A stretch of DNA of 64,000 nucleotides from Leptospira tipperaryensis (lineage in GTDB: Bacteria; Spirochaetota; Leptospiria; Leptospirales; Leptospiraceae): NCBI RefSeq assembly GCF_001729245.1, contig NZ_CP015217.1:2768001-2832000 (forward strand), given 5' to 3'. This document shows positions 12,321-23,162 of the stretch, in pieces; the stretch's first letter is position 1; every line of letters starts with the position of its first letter. The position numbers and the translations under genes were made by a program. Under the pieces are notes generated by a model. The model was given only the letters and a program-made list of their open reading frames with translations. It had not been told where the DNA came from and searched no databases.

Positions 12321-13424
12321 ATGGTCCAGTTTCAGCCGATACTCAATTCTCTCAAAAGTTACGAAGCGGGCAAACCGATCGAACTCGTGGTTCGCGAATT
12401 CGGAATCGATCCGGAAAAGGTGATCAAACTCGGATCCAATGAAAATCCCTTCGGCTGTTCTCCGGCGGTCGTAAAAGCGGTGCAAGACTTCGCACCGAAG
12501 ATGTCCTACTACCCCGATGATTCTTATCTCGATCTCAAAAATTCTCTCGCTCAAAAATTCGACGTAACTCCGGATCGGATCATTCCCGGAAACGGAAGCG
12601 ATCAGGTTTTAGACTTTGCGTGCAGATGTGTCTTGGCTCCGGGAGATTCGGTTCTTATCAATCGAATCACGTTTGCGATGTATCGGATCTACGCCCTCCA
12701 GTGCGGCGCAAAAGTCCACTCGACCGAAACGGTTCCGCACGACCTAAGCGCATTCTTAGATTTAGCAAAGGTCGTAAAACCTAAGATTTTGTTTTTATGC
12801 ACCCCCTCCAACCCGGTCGGAGACGCGCTTTCCAAAGCGGACGTCTACGAGTTTTTAAGACAACTTTCCCCCGATACGTTAGTCGTCATTGACGCTGCTT
12901 ATATGGAATTCGGAAAACAAAAGGATCCGGCAAAATTCATTCCCGCAAAGGAAGTTACGGATCTTTTTCCAAACGTCTTTTATACGGGAACTTTTTCGAA
13001 GGTCTACGGTCTCGGTGGAATGAGAATCGGCTATGGAATCGGGAATGCAGAGTTGATCAAAAATATTTATAAGATGCGTCCGCCCTTTAGCGTCGCCAAT
13101 CTTTCCGCGCTCGCGGCAACGGAAGCCTTAAAAAACGAAGGTCACGTTGAAAATTATCTTAGAACCAATTTAGAAGAAATGAAACGTTACGAAAAATTTG
13201 CAACCGAACAGAGTATAGAATTTATCGATTCTTATGCGAACTTCATTACGTTGTTTGCGAGAAAACACGGAAAGTCCTCAACGGAAGTCGCCCAGTCGCT
13301 TTTACGAAAAGGGATAATTCTAAGAGATCTAAAAAGTTATGAACTCAATGCGATTCGAATCACAATCGGAAGACCGGAACAGAACGAAAAAGTCTTCGAA
13401 GCCTTAAAGGAAGAATTCCTATAA
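12321..13424 (+). CDS. hisC: Histidinol-phosphate aminotransferase
   Basis: A 367-residue fold-type I PLP aminotransferase that converts imidazole-acetol phosphate to histidinol phosphate with glutamate as amino donor. Visible landmarks are the N-terminal G-S-N-E-N-P-F, Asn164 in T-P-S-N-P-V-G, Asp191 and Tyr194 in I-D-A-A-Y, the Schiff-base Lys227 in [11 protein letters not shown], and the C-terminal R-I-T-I-G motif. Length and motifs fit HisC. ATG 12321 follows GGGAG. The gene stands alone, not in a his operon, so close aminotransferases such as CobD-like enzymes cannot be wholly excluded. The N-E-N-P-F motif nevertheless favours HisC. Confidence 0.9.
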   Translation: MVQFQPILNSLKSYEAGKPIELVVREFGIDPEKVIKLGSNENPFGCSPAVVKAVQDFAPKMSYYPDDSYLDLKNSLAQKFDVTPDRIIPGNGSDQVLDFACRCVLAPGDSVLINRITFAMYRIYALQCGAKVHSTETVPHDLSAFLDLAKVVKPKILFLCTPSNPVGDALSKADVYEFLRQLSPDTLVVIDAAYMEFGKQKDPAKFIPAKEVTDLFPNVFYTGTFSKVYGLGGMRIGYGIGNAELIKNIYKMRPPFSVANLSALAATEALKNEGHVENYLRTNLEEMKRYEKFATEQSIEFIDSYANFITLFARKHGKSSTEVAQSLLRKGIILRDLKSYELNAIRITIGRPEQNEKVFEALKEEFL

Positions 13425-13899
13425 GAATTTTATAATTTTAGAATACGATTTTGCGCGAGTCCGAAAGTCTCACACCCGAGTTCGCGAAACCTTACCGAAA
13501 ATGTAAATTAGATCTCAGAAAAAATCCGTCGGAACAACGACGAACCTCCGTGAAAGTCGCGCGCCCCGCCCTGATCTTGGGTGGAGGGGTGAGGTGGCGG
13601 GAAAAACTCGGGCCAAACTTTCCTCTATCAGAAAATCAAACTTCTTGCAAGTAAAAAGTCTTCCCTTTTCTTTCGTCGGAACTCCGACAAAAATTCTCAT
13701 TGGGATCCAAATTGCATCTCAAACTAGCGAGTGAGGATAAAACAAGATCCCTAAAATTAAAAGACGGGTCTGCGTCGACGAACACAACGAATTTGTAACC
13801 GAAACGCAATTCTCCCTTTAAAAAAAGGGTTTAGAATTTTCTAAAAATACACGAAACGAATACTAAGCCTGAGAGGTCTTATCTTCGAAAGGAGGAAAC
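13425..13899. other. Intergenic region carrying a dispersed repeat
   Basis: This 475-base gap between hisC and the 56-residue ORF holds the repeat listed separately at 13527-13698. The segment 13700-13880 is otherwise unremarkable and should contain the promoter of the small ORF. ORFs across the repeat (13451-13654, 13515-13700) follow the GC-rich element and look spurious. Confidence 0.6.
13527..13698 (+). repeat. Dispersed intergenic repeat, copy 1
   Basis: A composite element also found at 31113-31270. Both copies carry, in order, a GTCG-N-AAC-N-ACGAC-like block, a nearly identical GC-rich block of about 50 bases (from 13559 to about 13605), a CTTTCCT-N-TATCA block, TTGCAAG followed by an A-run, and finally GTCGGAACTCCGACAAAA at 13675-13692. 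CCCGCC (13565-13570) can pair with GGCGGG (13596-13601), which is followed by AAAAA. The GC-rich core stands out from the AT-rich surroundings. It encodes nothing recognisable. Confidence 0.85.
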
Positions 13900-14070
13900 A
13901 TGTTCAACTCGGAAGCAAAACAAAAACAAACGAACTCGGCGATCAAAAGAAGTTCCAAACATTGGAATGCTGAATTTCAAACACAGAAAAACGAAAAAGA
14001 AACCAAAGATAATTTTTTAGAAACTACAAGTAAACAGTTTAGAATTCGCCCCGAACTCTACGACAAATAA
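13900..14070 (+). CDS. Small charged hypothetical protein (56 residues)
   Basis: ATG at 13900 is preceded by a consensus AAAGGAGG ribosome-binding site with a 4-6 base spacer, among the best in the window. The frame runs 56 codons to TAA at 14068-14070, directly abutting the convergent rarA stop. The product is rich in Lys, Gln, Glu and Asn, has no Cys or signal peptide, and ends P-E-L-Y-D-K. It is predicted to be largely helical or disordered. No family is recognised. The strong ribosome-binding site and the tidy end against rarA support a real gene. Confidence 0.7.
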   Translation: MFNSEAKQKQTNSAIKRSSKHWNAEFQTQKNEKETKDNFLETTSKQFRIRPELYDK

Positions 14071-15342
14071 TCAGCGTCCCTTCTTCCAAGGCGTTTTTTC
14101 CCAAACCTTCTCCAGATATTCTTTGAGTTTTAACTCCATCCCGTTGCCGGTCGGAAAGTAAAAACGCGGAGGTTGTTCCGCTATCTCATCCGGGAAATAA
14201 TTTTGTTCCTTAAAACCACCGAAATCGTGCGGATACACGTATCCTTGCGAGGCGCCTTCCTTCTTATGAAGAAAGGTGGGAGCGTTTCTGAGACGATTCG
14301 GAATTTTGATTCCGGTTCCATGTTCCCTTACAAAAGAAAGCGCCGCTCCGATCCCTTGATAACTCGCGTTCGACTTTGGACAAGAAGCAAGAAACGTAGT
14401 CACGTGTGCGAGAATCAATCTTCCTTCGGGCATACCGATCGCTTCGAGCGCGTGCAAACCGGAAACTGCAAGAGGCAGACCGTTGACCGAAGCGTTTCCG
14501 ATATCCTCGCTCGCGAGAATGATCAGTCTTCGCATAATAAAAAGCGGATCCTCTCCGCCTTCGAGTAAAACGGCAAGATAGTATAACGCGGCGTCGGGAT
14601 CGCTTCCTCTTACGGATTTGATAAACGCTGAGATAACGTCGTAGTGGGATTCTCCGCTCTTATCGTATTCGATCACTCGACTTTCCAAATATTCTTCGAT
14701 ATCGGTTTTTGAAATTTCGGACTCGGGAGGAAAACTAAAACTGATTCCTTCTAAGTTGGAAAGAAGTTTTCTTCCATCCCCTCCGGAGAATCGAATGAGA
14801 GTTTCTTTCGCTTCGTCGCTGAGTTTGATCGGAGGTGAAAGATTGGAAAGGCCTCTTTCCAAAAGAGAGGATTGTTCTTCCAAACTCAAGGGTTCGATTT
14901 TAAGAATTTGACATCTCGATAAAAGAGGTCTTGTGATTCGAAACGCAGGATTTTCGGTCGTGGCTCCGATAAGCACGAGGTGACCGGTTTCCACACCTTT
15001 CAAAAGACTATCTTGTTGCGAAGCGCTGAAACGATGGATCTCGTCCAAAAATAGTAAAATTGTTCCTTCTCTTTCCGCTCTTTCCAATAATTTTTTGATC
15101 TCGGCGACTCCGGTCGAAACTGCGTTGTATTCGACATACGGAAGATTCCATTTCCTGCATAGAATGCCGGCTAACGTGGATTTTCCCGTCCCCGGAGGAC
15201 CGTAAAGAATGATCGAAACGGGAGAACGATAGTTTACAAGTTGTTTAGTAGCACGGGATTGGCCGATCACTTCCTCAAAAGAAGAAGGACGAATCTTATG
15301 AGCCAAGGGAGGAATCGGCTTTTTTGTAAAGAGATCGCTCAA
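14071..15342 (-). CDS. rarA: RarA/MgsA-type AAA+ replication-associated recombination protein
   Basis: A 423-residue clamp-loader-like ATPase that acts at stalled replication forks. Residues 48-55 form Walker A (G-P-P-G-T-G-K-S, Lys54), and Walker B ends in D-E-I-H (Asp100, Glu101). Sensor-like motifs G-A-T-T-E-N-P and L-L-S-R-C-Q-I-L follow. The C-terminal region contains the RarA-specific S-D-P-D-A-A-L-Y-Y and the E-D-I-G segment. The start is TTG at 15340-15342, overlapping the stop of the upstream small gene by 4 bases (TTGA), which implies translational coupling. Length and domain order match the family. Confidence 0.95.
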   Translation of the reverse strand: MSDLFTKKPIPPLAHKIRPSSFEEVIGQSRATKQLVNYRSPVSIILYGPPGTGKSTLAGILCRKWNLPYVEYNAVSTGVAEIKKLLERAEREGTILLFLDEIHRFSASQQDSLLKGVETGHLVLIGATTENPAFRITRPLLSRCQILKIEPLSLEEQSSLLERGLSNLSPPIKLSDEAKETLIRFSGGDGRKLLSNLEGISFSFPPESEISKTDIEEYLESRVIEYDKSGESHYDVISAFIKSVRGSDPDAALYYLAVLLEGGEDPLFIMRRLIILASEDIGNASVNGLPLAVSGLHALEAIGMPEGRLILAHVTTFLASCPKSNASYQGIGAALSFVREHGTGIKIPNRLRNAPTFLHKKEGASQGYVYPHDFGGFKEQNYFPDEIAEQPPRFYFPTGNGMELKLKEYLEKVWEKTPWKKGR

Positions 15343-15566
15343 GCGGATTCCAATTCGTTTCGAATCTTACGAAGACAGGTTCTAATCGTTGCGTTGCAGA
15401 CGTCGCAGGCGCTGTGACAACAAACCAGAGATTGTTCTCGGATGTTTCCTTGCAGAATGTTTTCGATCAGCGCCGAAATCCGAATCGGAAGATCGAATAG
15501 ATCCAAGTTCTCGCGGATGACCTCTTCTCTTGTTTTAGGAAATAAATTAGGCTGATTGGTTTCCAA
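15339..15566 (-). CDS. Small cysteine-rich protein coupled to rarA
   Basis: 75 residues starting from TTG 15566, with AAGG about 9 bases upstream. The N-terminal 48 residues are helical and acidic. The C-terminal part carries Cys49, Cys50, His51, Cys54, Cys57 and Cys64, a spacing (C-C-H-x2-C-x2-C-x6-C) suited to zinc or iron-sulfur binding. I do not recognise a named family. It overlaps the TTG start of rarA by 4 bases, so the two products are likely made together. A link to DNA metabolism is inferred from this coupling only. Confidence 0.8.
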   Translation of the reverse strand: METNQPNLFPKTREEVIRENLDLFDLPIRISALIENILQGNIREQSLVCCHSACDVCNATIRTCLRKIRNELESA

Positions 15567-16217
15567 AAATTCGACCTTGATTACAATCCATTCTTCTTAT
15601 CATAAGACTGCGACAAAACGCAGAAGGTTTACATTCCGCCTCCGACCCAACCGAATTGGATCAGATAATAGAATACTATAAACCGAGGAATTCGAAAAAG
15701 ACAACCCTGAAAAAAAAGAACATATCTCATTTTCATCGCTCCCGCCGCGAGAGAAACCCATGAATACGGAAGCGGGGTCAGAGCCGCCAAAACCACGGCC
15801 CAAAATCCGTAACGATGCAGGTAGTGTTCGAGTTTTTGTTCGTGCTTTTTTACAAAACTCGCAACACCTTCGATTTTAGGCAGAAGAATTCTTCCGGTTA
15901 AATACGAGATCGTTCCTCCGATCAGACTTCCGATCGAAGCCGAAACGATGACAAGAATGGAATTCAATTTTCCGGCGACCGCGATCATCAAAAAAACGTC
16001 GGGTGGAATAAAAACGTGCAAAGAATCCGCGAGAAGAATTCCGATCCCAACTCCGAAAACACCTGTGATTTCGATAAACTTCTGCGAAACCGCAAGGACC
16101 GGTTCGGGAAAAACTCTCGCGAGGAACACAACTCCCAAAACGAGAATTACGATTCCGACTAACGTTTGGCGAAATAATTTACGAACGACTCGATCCGGCT
16201 CTTTATCCGGAACTTCT

Positions 16218-18008
<1,791 letters not shown>

Positions 18009-18560
18009 GGACTTGATTCCAGTCTCGGGAGCCCGAGCGTCACTGTCAAGGACGGGAACCCTGGAATTCTACATTTTTCCGACATCTTCTATCGGAAACC
18101 CAAACTTCCATTCTTATCCGGAATCAAATTCTCAGTCGAAATTTACGTGTAACTCGAAAGAGATCGTGGGCTCTAAAACTTCAAGTTACAAACTGCTATA
18201 AATCAAAAATGAAAGCAAAATAGTTTTTTTCAAAGTGATAATTACGATCCATTCTTGTTATAAGAATCCCTAATTTATTTAACTACATTATATAATGTAG
18301 ATATAATCTTTTTCATTTAAGTCTTGTAACAAAAAGAGATTCGAATTCTTTTTCGTAAGGATTGTTTTTCAAAGAACGTCCATTGCAAAGAAAGGTTGTT
18401 TTAGAATTCTTATGTTCGAATTTCCAATTCTCCGTGAAAAATATTTACTGAAATTAATAAATGAAATTCATAAAACCAGAGATCCATCCAAATCATCTGA
18501 TTCAAATCAAAACCTTCCGGCATCGGCGCAAGAATCTATTGGAGAATTCGAAAAATCAAA
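18009..18560. other. AT-rich intergenic region between divergent mutL and diguanylate cyclase genes
   Basis: About 550 bases with no convincing gene. It separates mutL (minus) from the tandem GGDEF genes (plus) and holds a perfect palindrome at 18283-18300 (listed separately) plus a shorter inverted repeat, ATTCTT-N5-AAGAAT, at 18251-18267. Forward ORFs reaching from mutL into this region are shadows. Confidence 0.5.
18283..18300. promoter_or_regulatory. Perfect 18-base palindrome, candidate operator
   Basis: CTACATTATATAATGTAG equals its own reverse complement and lies about 260 bases before the first PAS-GGDEF gene, on the far side of the mutL start. A dimeric regulator could bind it. It is AT-rich, so chance is possible, and no matching regulator can be named. 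Confidence 0.4.
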
Positions 18561-19547
18561 ATGAACTTCCGGAAAGAATATAATCTTGAAAACTTTGTAA
18601 GACTTTCTTTGGATCTGATCTCGATTCAAAGATTGGACGGAACCGTCCTCCAAGTAAATCCTTCCTTTGAAAGAATCCTCGGATGGACCGAGCAGGATCT
18701 CCTCGGGAAAAATCCGTTTGATCTTTTGCATCCCGAAGATCTTGAATCCACACTCAAAGAAATCTCGAAATTGAACCAGGGAGTTCCGACCATTTCCTTT
18801 CAAAATCGATACCGATGCGCGGACGGAAAGTATAAATATTTTGAGTGGTCTTCCTTTCCGGATCTAAAGGCCGGATTGTTGTACACCTCCGGCCGCGACA
18901 TCACCGAGCTTGTCGAATCCAATCGAAAAATCAGTCAACTCGCCGCAGAGCTCAAGGAAGCAAACGATCGTTTGTTCGAACAAGCCTCGACCGATCCTCT
19001 GACAAAGATTAAAAATAGAAGGGCTTTCAGCGAAGATTTGCATTATCTCATTCATCTTACGCAAAGACAAGAAGGCCAAATTTCACTGATGATGATCGAC
19101 GCAGATCATTTCAAAGAATACAACGATCAATTCGGTCATCCGGAAGGAGATCAGGTTTTGGTTCAACTTGCGGGTCTACTTCTAAAAACGACGAGAGAAA
19201 GTGATATCGTCGCGCGTTACGGAGGGGAAGAATTCATAATTGCTCTTCCGAACACATCGGTGGAAGAAGCCATTCCAATCGCGGAAACATTGGCCAAAAC
19301 GATTCGAGAGTATTCTTGGGAAAAAAAGGGAATCACGATCAGCGTCGGAATTTCGACGATTCAGTTTCATTCTTCCCTGATTGCTGAAAAAATGGATTTC
19401 CCGAAATTTCTAATAGAGAACGCGGACAAGGCCTTATATCATTCAAAAGTCAACGGAAGAAATCAAGTAACTCATCACTCACTCATTCCTCCGGACAGTT
19501 TGCTTCCTTGTTCTCGTTCAAAGTTCGATTTTACGAATTCGGATTGA
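18561..19547 (+). CDS. PAS-GGDEF diguanylate cyclase, copy 1
   Basis: A 328-residue soluble protein that should make c-di-GMP from two GTP. A PAS domain spans about residues 8-118, a short helical linker 119-142, and the GGDEF domain 143-310. The linker leads into D-P-L-T-K-I-K-N-R-R. The metal-binding Asp180 (M-M-I-D-A-D) and active-site G-G-E-E-F (221-225) are intact. The inhibitory I-site is present as Arg212-Glu-Ser-Asp215, exactly five residues before GGEEF, so product feedback is expected. The following gene is a close paralogue 26 bases downstream, so this is a tandem duplication. Confidence 0.94.
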   Translation: MNFRKEYNLENFVRLSLDLISIQRLDGTVLQVNPSFERILGWTEQDLLGKNPFDLLHPEDLESTLKEISKLNQGVPTISFQNRYRCADGKYKYFEWSSFPDLKAGLLYTSGRDITELVESNRKISQLAAELKEANDRLFEQASTDPLTKIKNRRAFSEDLHYLIHLTQRQEGQISLMMIDADHFKEYNDQFGHPEGDQVLVQLAGLLLKTTRESDIVARYGGEEFIIALPNTSVEEAIPIAETLAKTIREYSWEKKGITISVGISTIQFHSSLIAEKMDFPKFLIENADKALYHSKVNGRNQVTHHSLIPPDSLLPCSRSKFDFTNSD

Positions 19548-19573
19548 CTCTTTCAGATTTAAGGATTTTGAAG

Positions 19574-20506
19574 ATGGCTTATAAGAATGAATACAATCTT
19601 GAGAAATTTTACAATTACTCCCTGGACTTATTTTCTATTCAGAGAATGGATGGGACCGTCATTTCGGTCAACCCGTCCTTTAAAAGAATTTTAGGTTGGT
19701 CCGAAGAAGAACTCCTTGGCAAAAGTCCTTTCGACCTTTTACATCCGGAGGACATTGAAGAATCGGTTCGAGAATTTTCCAAACTGGACAAGGGAATTCC
19801 AAAGGCTGCCATTCAAAACCGAGTTCGGTGCTTAAACGGAAATTATAAATATCTTTCCTGGACCGGCTTTCCTGATCTCGAATCCGGTTTGATCTATATC
19901 ACAGGTCGTGATATCACCGAACTCGTCGAATCTAACCAAAAGATCAGCCAACTCGCGATCGAACTCAAAGAAGCAAACGATCGATTGTTTGAACAAGCTT
20001 CAACCGACCCTCTGACAAAGCTTAAGAATAGAAGAGCCTTCAACGAAGAACTAGAATGTCTAATCCATCTCTCAAAAAAACAGAAAGGTCAAATTTCGCT
20101 GATGATGATCGACGCCGATCATTTCAAAGCCTTTAACGATCAATTCGGTCATCCTGCGGGAGACCAAGTTTTAGTTCAATTGGCCTCTCTTCTTTCCAAA
20201 ACATTGAGCAAAGGTGATATCGTTGCGCGTTATGGTGGTGAAGAATTTGTCGTAATTCTGCCTAAAACATCCGAAAGCGAAGCGATCAAAGTCGCAGACA
20301 ATCTAACAAAGACCATTCAAGATTTTCCCTGGGAAAAAAGAAAAATAACCGTAAGCATTGGAATTGCAACAATCCGGTTCGACTTTTCTTTTTCCCAGAC
20401 GAAAGATTATTCAAAATATATAATAGACTATGCAGATCGGGCCCTTTATCAATCTAAAATGAAAGGCAAGAATTGTGCGACCCATTCCTCCTCTATTATT
20501 TTCTAA
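19574..20506 (+). CDS. PAS-GGDEF diguanylate cyclase, copy 2 (I-site altered)
   Basis: 310 residues, colinear with copy 1: PAS, linker and GGDEF motifs fall at the same residue numbers. G-G-E-E-F at 221-225 and Asp180 are intact, so catalysis is expected. The I-site position reads Ser212-Lys-Gly-Asp215 instead of RxxD, so the canonical feedback arginine is missing. I start it at ATG 19574, where the product aligns with the first residue of copy 1; a longer frame from 19508 would overlap copy 1. AAGG lies upstream of the ATG. The two genes probably share a transcript. Confidence 0.94.
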   Translation: MAYKNEYNLEKFYNYSLDLFSIQRMDGTVISVNPSFKRILGWSEEELLGKSPFDLLHPEDIEESVREFSKLDKGIPKAAIQNRVRCLNGNYKYLSWTGFPDLESGLIYITGRDITELVESNQKISQLAIELKEANDRLFEQASTDPLTKLKNRRAFNEELECLIHLSKKQKGQISLMMIDADHFKAFNDQFGHPAGDQVLVQLASLLSKTLSKGDIVARYGGEEFVVILPKTSESEAIKVADNLTKTIQDFPWEKRKITVSIGIATIRFDFSFSQTKDYSKYIIDYADRALYQSKMKGKNCATHSSSIIF

Positions 20507-20877
20507 AATTGGAATTTCGATCGTTTTTTAAATCGAAAAAACAATAGAATTATCATCAGACATTCTTCTTTTTTTATCAGTTTATGATTTTAATTCTTCT
20601 TTGAACGCTTCCTTTAAACAAAGGAGCGACTTCAATCGCGTTCTTAAACTTTCTATTCAGTTTAAAATAGAATAAAAAAGTTTTAGCTAGGAAATCATAA
20701 AGATTCTCAGACGATATTTTCAAATTATAATCGAACATGTTTTTAAAATCAAAATTTGAAAAATCTAAAACGACATCGGTTTAAGACTTCCAAAAGATCG
20801 TTCGTTTCTTTTTGAAAAAGTTTCCACTCACTTTTTGAAATCGGAAATAGACGGCGTTTAAAAAAAGGAAAACCACC
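20507..20877. other. AT-rich intergenic region
   Basis: 371 bases between the second diguanylate cyclase gene and the DUF1554 lipoprotein gene, both on the plus strand. I see no gene, RNA or strong terminator here. It should contain the promoter of the lipoprotein gene. Confidence 0.45.
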
Positions 20878-21540
20878 ATGTCACGAAAAATTTTTCTTAC
20901 AATTCCCATCGGAATTGTATTCTTAACCGTGTTCTATTGCACGAAACCAAAGGATTCCAGCAACGAGGACTTATTCGATCTAATCGTTGCCTCCAATCAG
21001 ATTAGCTCGAGTTCCACAAACGTTTCTTGTCAGAACTCAACGTTTTGTAGAACCTTTATCGCAACAAACAACGGCGCCGGTTACACCGGTAACTTGGGAG
21101 GAATCACGGGAGCCGATTTAAAATGTGCTACGGAAAGACCTTCAGGATTGACCGGAACCTACAAAGCTTTCTTAGTTTCCACTGGAACCAGAACGATCTC
21201 GCCGGCAAAAATAGATTGGGTTTTGTATGCGAATAAAGAATACAGGAGAAAGGACGGAACTACGGTCACCTTCACGACTAACGCACAGGCTATCGTGAGC
21301 GGCAACTTTACAAACGGAATCGACGGAGGAACTCAAACTTTTTTCTGGGACGGACTCTCCGACGCAACTTGGAATGTGGGAAATACCTGTCAGGGTTGGA
21401 CTTCCTCTTTGGCAGGCGACGGAGGACAAGCCGGAAACACGACCGATACCGCCGCGTTCGGTGCCGGTGCAGGCGGAGCATTTGCCGTAGATACTTGGAA
21501 TTGCAACTTAGCGCAAAGATTACTCTGCGTAGAACAGTAA
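20878..21540 (+). CDS. DUF1554-type lipoprotein
   Basis: 220 residues. The signal sequence is followed by a relaxed spirochaetal lipobox (T-V-F-Y-C, lipidated Cys21) and a Ser/Asn-rich linker. The remaining region, with C-R-T-F-I-A-T-N-N-G, G-x-L-G-G-I-T-G-A-D, W-D-G-L and the closing R-L-L-C-V-E-Q, has the pattern I associate with DUF1554, a family expanded in Leptospira and related to C-type-lectin/endostatin-like folds. Five cysteines in the mature domain could form disulfides. A surface-exposed location is likely but unproven. An inverted repeat follows the stop. Confidence 0.85.
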   Translation: MSRKIFLTIPIGIVFLTVFYCTKPKDSSNEDLFDLIVASNQISSSSTNVSCQNSTFCRTFIATNNGAGYTGNLGGITGADLKCATERPSGLTGTYKAFLVSTGTRTISPAKIDWVLYANKEYRRKDGTTVTFTTNAQAIVSGNFTNGIDGGTQTFFWDGLSDATWNVGNTCQGWTSSLAGDGGQAGNTTDTAAFGAGAGGAFAVDTWNCNLAQRLLCVEQ

Positions 21541-21545
21541 ATCAA

Positions 21546-21579
21546 AACTCCGGCATTCGAGTCTTCGCGTGCCGGAGTT
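21546..21579. terminator. Ten-base-pair inverted repeat after the DUF1554 gene
   Basis: AACTCCGGCA (21546-21555) pairs perfectly with TGCCGGAGTT (21570-21579) around a 14-base loop, starting 5 bases after the stop. No T-run follows on the plus strand, so a classical intrinsic terminator is uncertain. The remaining bases to 21895, between this gene and the convergent ClC gene, hold nothing else I recognise. Confidence 0.5.
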
Positions 21580-21895
21580 CATTCTCCGAAAGGACGGATG
21601 ATTTTTTGACCAAAAACCGAGTCCTATTTAAAATAGAAAACTAATACATACCAATCTTTGAATATTCTTATTAAAGAATATATTTTTTATTAGATTCTAT
21701 TCCGGCGTAAACTTGAAACCTGGATCCAGATTCATTTTCGCGTGGAAGAAAATTCAAAAAAAAGTATAAGAATGAAACCCCAACTTGAAAGCGAAACGGA
21801 CTCCAATTATTCAATCCGGTTTTTTTAGGGAAAGAAAGTTTGTCGGAACAATTTTACGGATTAAAATAGAATGGACTTTTCAAAAGCAATTCTAC

Positions 21896-23152
21896 TCAAC
21901 CTTCCTTCCCTTGCGTTGCAATAAACGGTTCTTTCGGAGAAAGAAAATAACCGCTCAGACTTGCGATGAGCACGGGAGTAAAACTATACAAACCGGTAAG
22001 CTCAGACAAAAGAATCGTGGTCGAAATCGGAGTTTTTGTAACGGAAGAATTGACTGCCGCCATCAAACAGATCATCAAAAATGATTCGTTCTCGGTCGGT
22101 AAAATTCCAAAAAGAAATTTGCCCGCGCAGGCTCCGAGAAAAAAAAGGGGAATGATCACTCCCCCTCTCCAACCCGCCGCAACGGTTGTCGTGATTGCAA
22201 AGGTCTTCCAAAAAATAAGACCTACCAAAAAGAGAAGAGTAAATCTTCCCTCTACGATAAGATTGAGTTGATCGTGTCCAAAAAAACGGGTCAGAGGAAT
22301 CTGCCAAGCGATGACTCCCAGAACAAGACCGCCGATCGTAGTCTTCCAGTAAATTTTTCCCGGAATCTTAGAATAAATCCAGCGGTTGGTCAAAAATAGA
22401 CCGTGGAACAACCAACCCAGGCCGGCACCTATGGCTCCGAGTAAAAGGGCATATAAGAAATCTTGAATATCTCCGGGAACATACTGCGGAAATTGCCAAG
22501 TCGGTTGTAAACCCGCGTGCGTCATCCAGAGGAATACGAAAAAGGCCGAAGTGCTCGATAAGAACGCGGGTAAAAGGGCTTTATAGTATTCCACGACATG
22601 TCTGTGTTGGAGAATCTCAAGAGCGAATAACGCGCCCCCCAGAGGGGAACCGAAAAGAGAAGTAAAGCCGGCGGCCATTCCGGCGATCGTCATAGAACGA
22701 TATTCCTCTCCGGTCAAACCGAGTTTTTCGGCGAACCAGTTTCCGAAGGAACCCGTGATTTGTACGAGAGGGGCTTCCGGTCCCGCGCTTCCACCGGTGG
22801 AAATACTCAAAAGGGAGGAAAGAGCCATAGAAGGGTTTTGACTGGCCTCGAGTTTACCGCCTCGGAAACGTATATTATCGATTACTAATGAAATTTCTCC
22901 GGGTTCTCCGAGAAAGTGAATGATCAGACCAATCAAAAGCCCGGAGACTGTCATAAAAGGAATCGTTAGAATCCCCGAGACGCCCGAAGCAAATTGTGTA
23001 AGATATTCGATGAGCATCCAAAACGCGGCGGAAAACAAACCTCCTACAACTCCGAGGATCACATAAAAAAAGGTGAGCCTCGAAAGCATAAAAGGATTTT
23101 TTCTGGAAAGTACCAGAAGCGGAGACCGCAGCAGATTGGCGAGATTGATCAT
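21896..23152 (-). CDS. ClC-family chloride channel or H+/Cl- antiporter
   Basis: A 418-residue polytopic membrane protein. It has the ClC landmarks S-T-G-G-S-A-G-P-E-A-P (selectivity and gating region, with the Glu expected to be the gate), G-F-T-S-L-F-G-S-P-L-G-G-A-L-F-A-L-E, and W-R-G-G-V-I-I-P-L-F-F-L-G-A. There is no C-terminal CBS pair. Transport mode cannot be decided from sequence. The gene begins 10 bases after purM on the same strand, so the two probably share a transcript, though no functional link is evident. Confidence 0.9.
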   Translation of the reverse strand: MINLANLLRSPLLVLSRKNPFMLSRLTFFYVILGVVGGLFSAAFWMLIEYLTQFASGVSGILTIPFMTVSGLLIGLIIHFLGEPGEISLVIDNIRFRGGKLEASQNPSMALSSLLSISTGGSAGPEAPLVQITGSFGNWFAEKLGLTGEEYRSMTIAGMAAGFTSLFGSPLGGALFALEILQHRHVVEYYKALLPAFLSSTSAFFVFLWMTHAGLQPTWQFPQYVPGDIQDFLYALLLGAIGAGLGWLFHGLFLTNRWIYSKIPGKIYWKTTIGGLVLGVIAWQIPLTRFFGHDQLNLIVEGRFTLLFLVGLIFWKTFAITTTVAAGWRGGVIIPLFFLGACAGKFLFGILPTENESFLMICLMAAVNSSVTKTPISTTILLSELTGLYSFTPVLIASLSGYFLSPKEPFIATQGKEG

Positions 23153-23162
23153 ATCTTCGCTG

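Noticed and set aside
13451..13700. Short ORFs on both strands across repeat copy 1
   Set aside because: They follow the GC-rich repeat core; the matching frame is not kept in copy 2 at 31113-31270.
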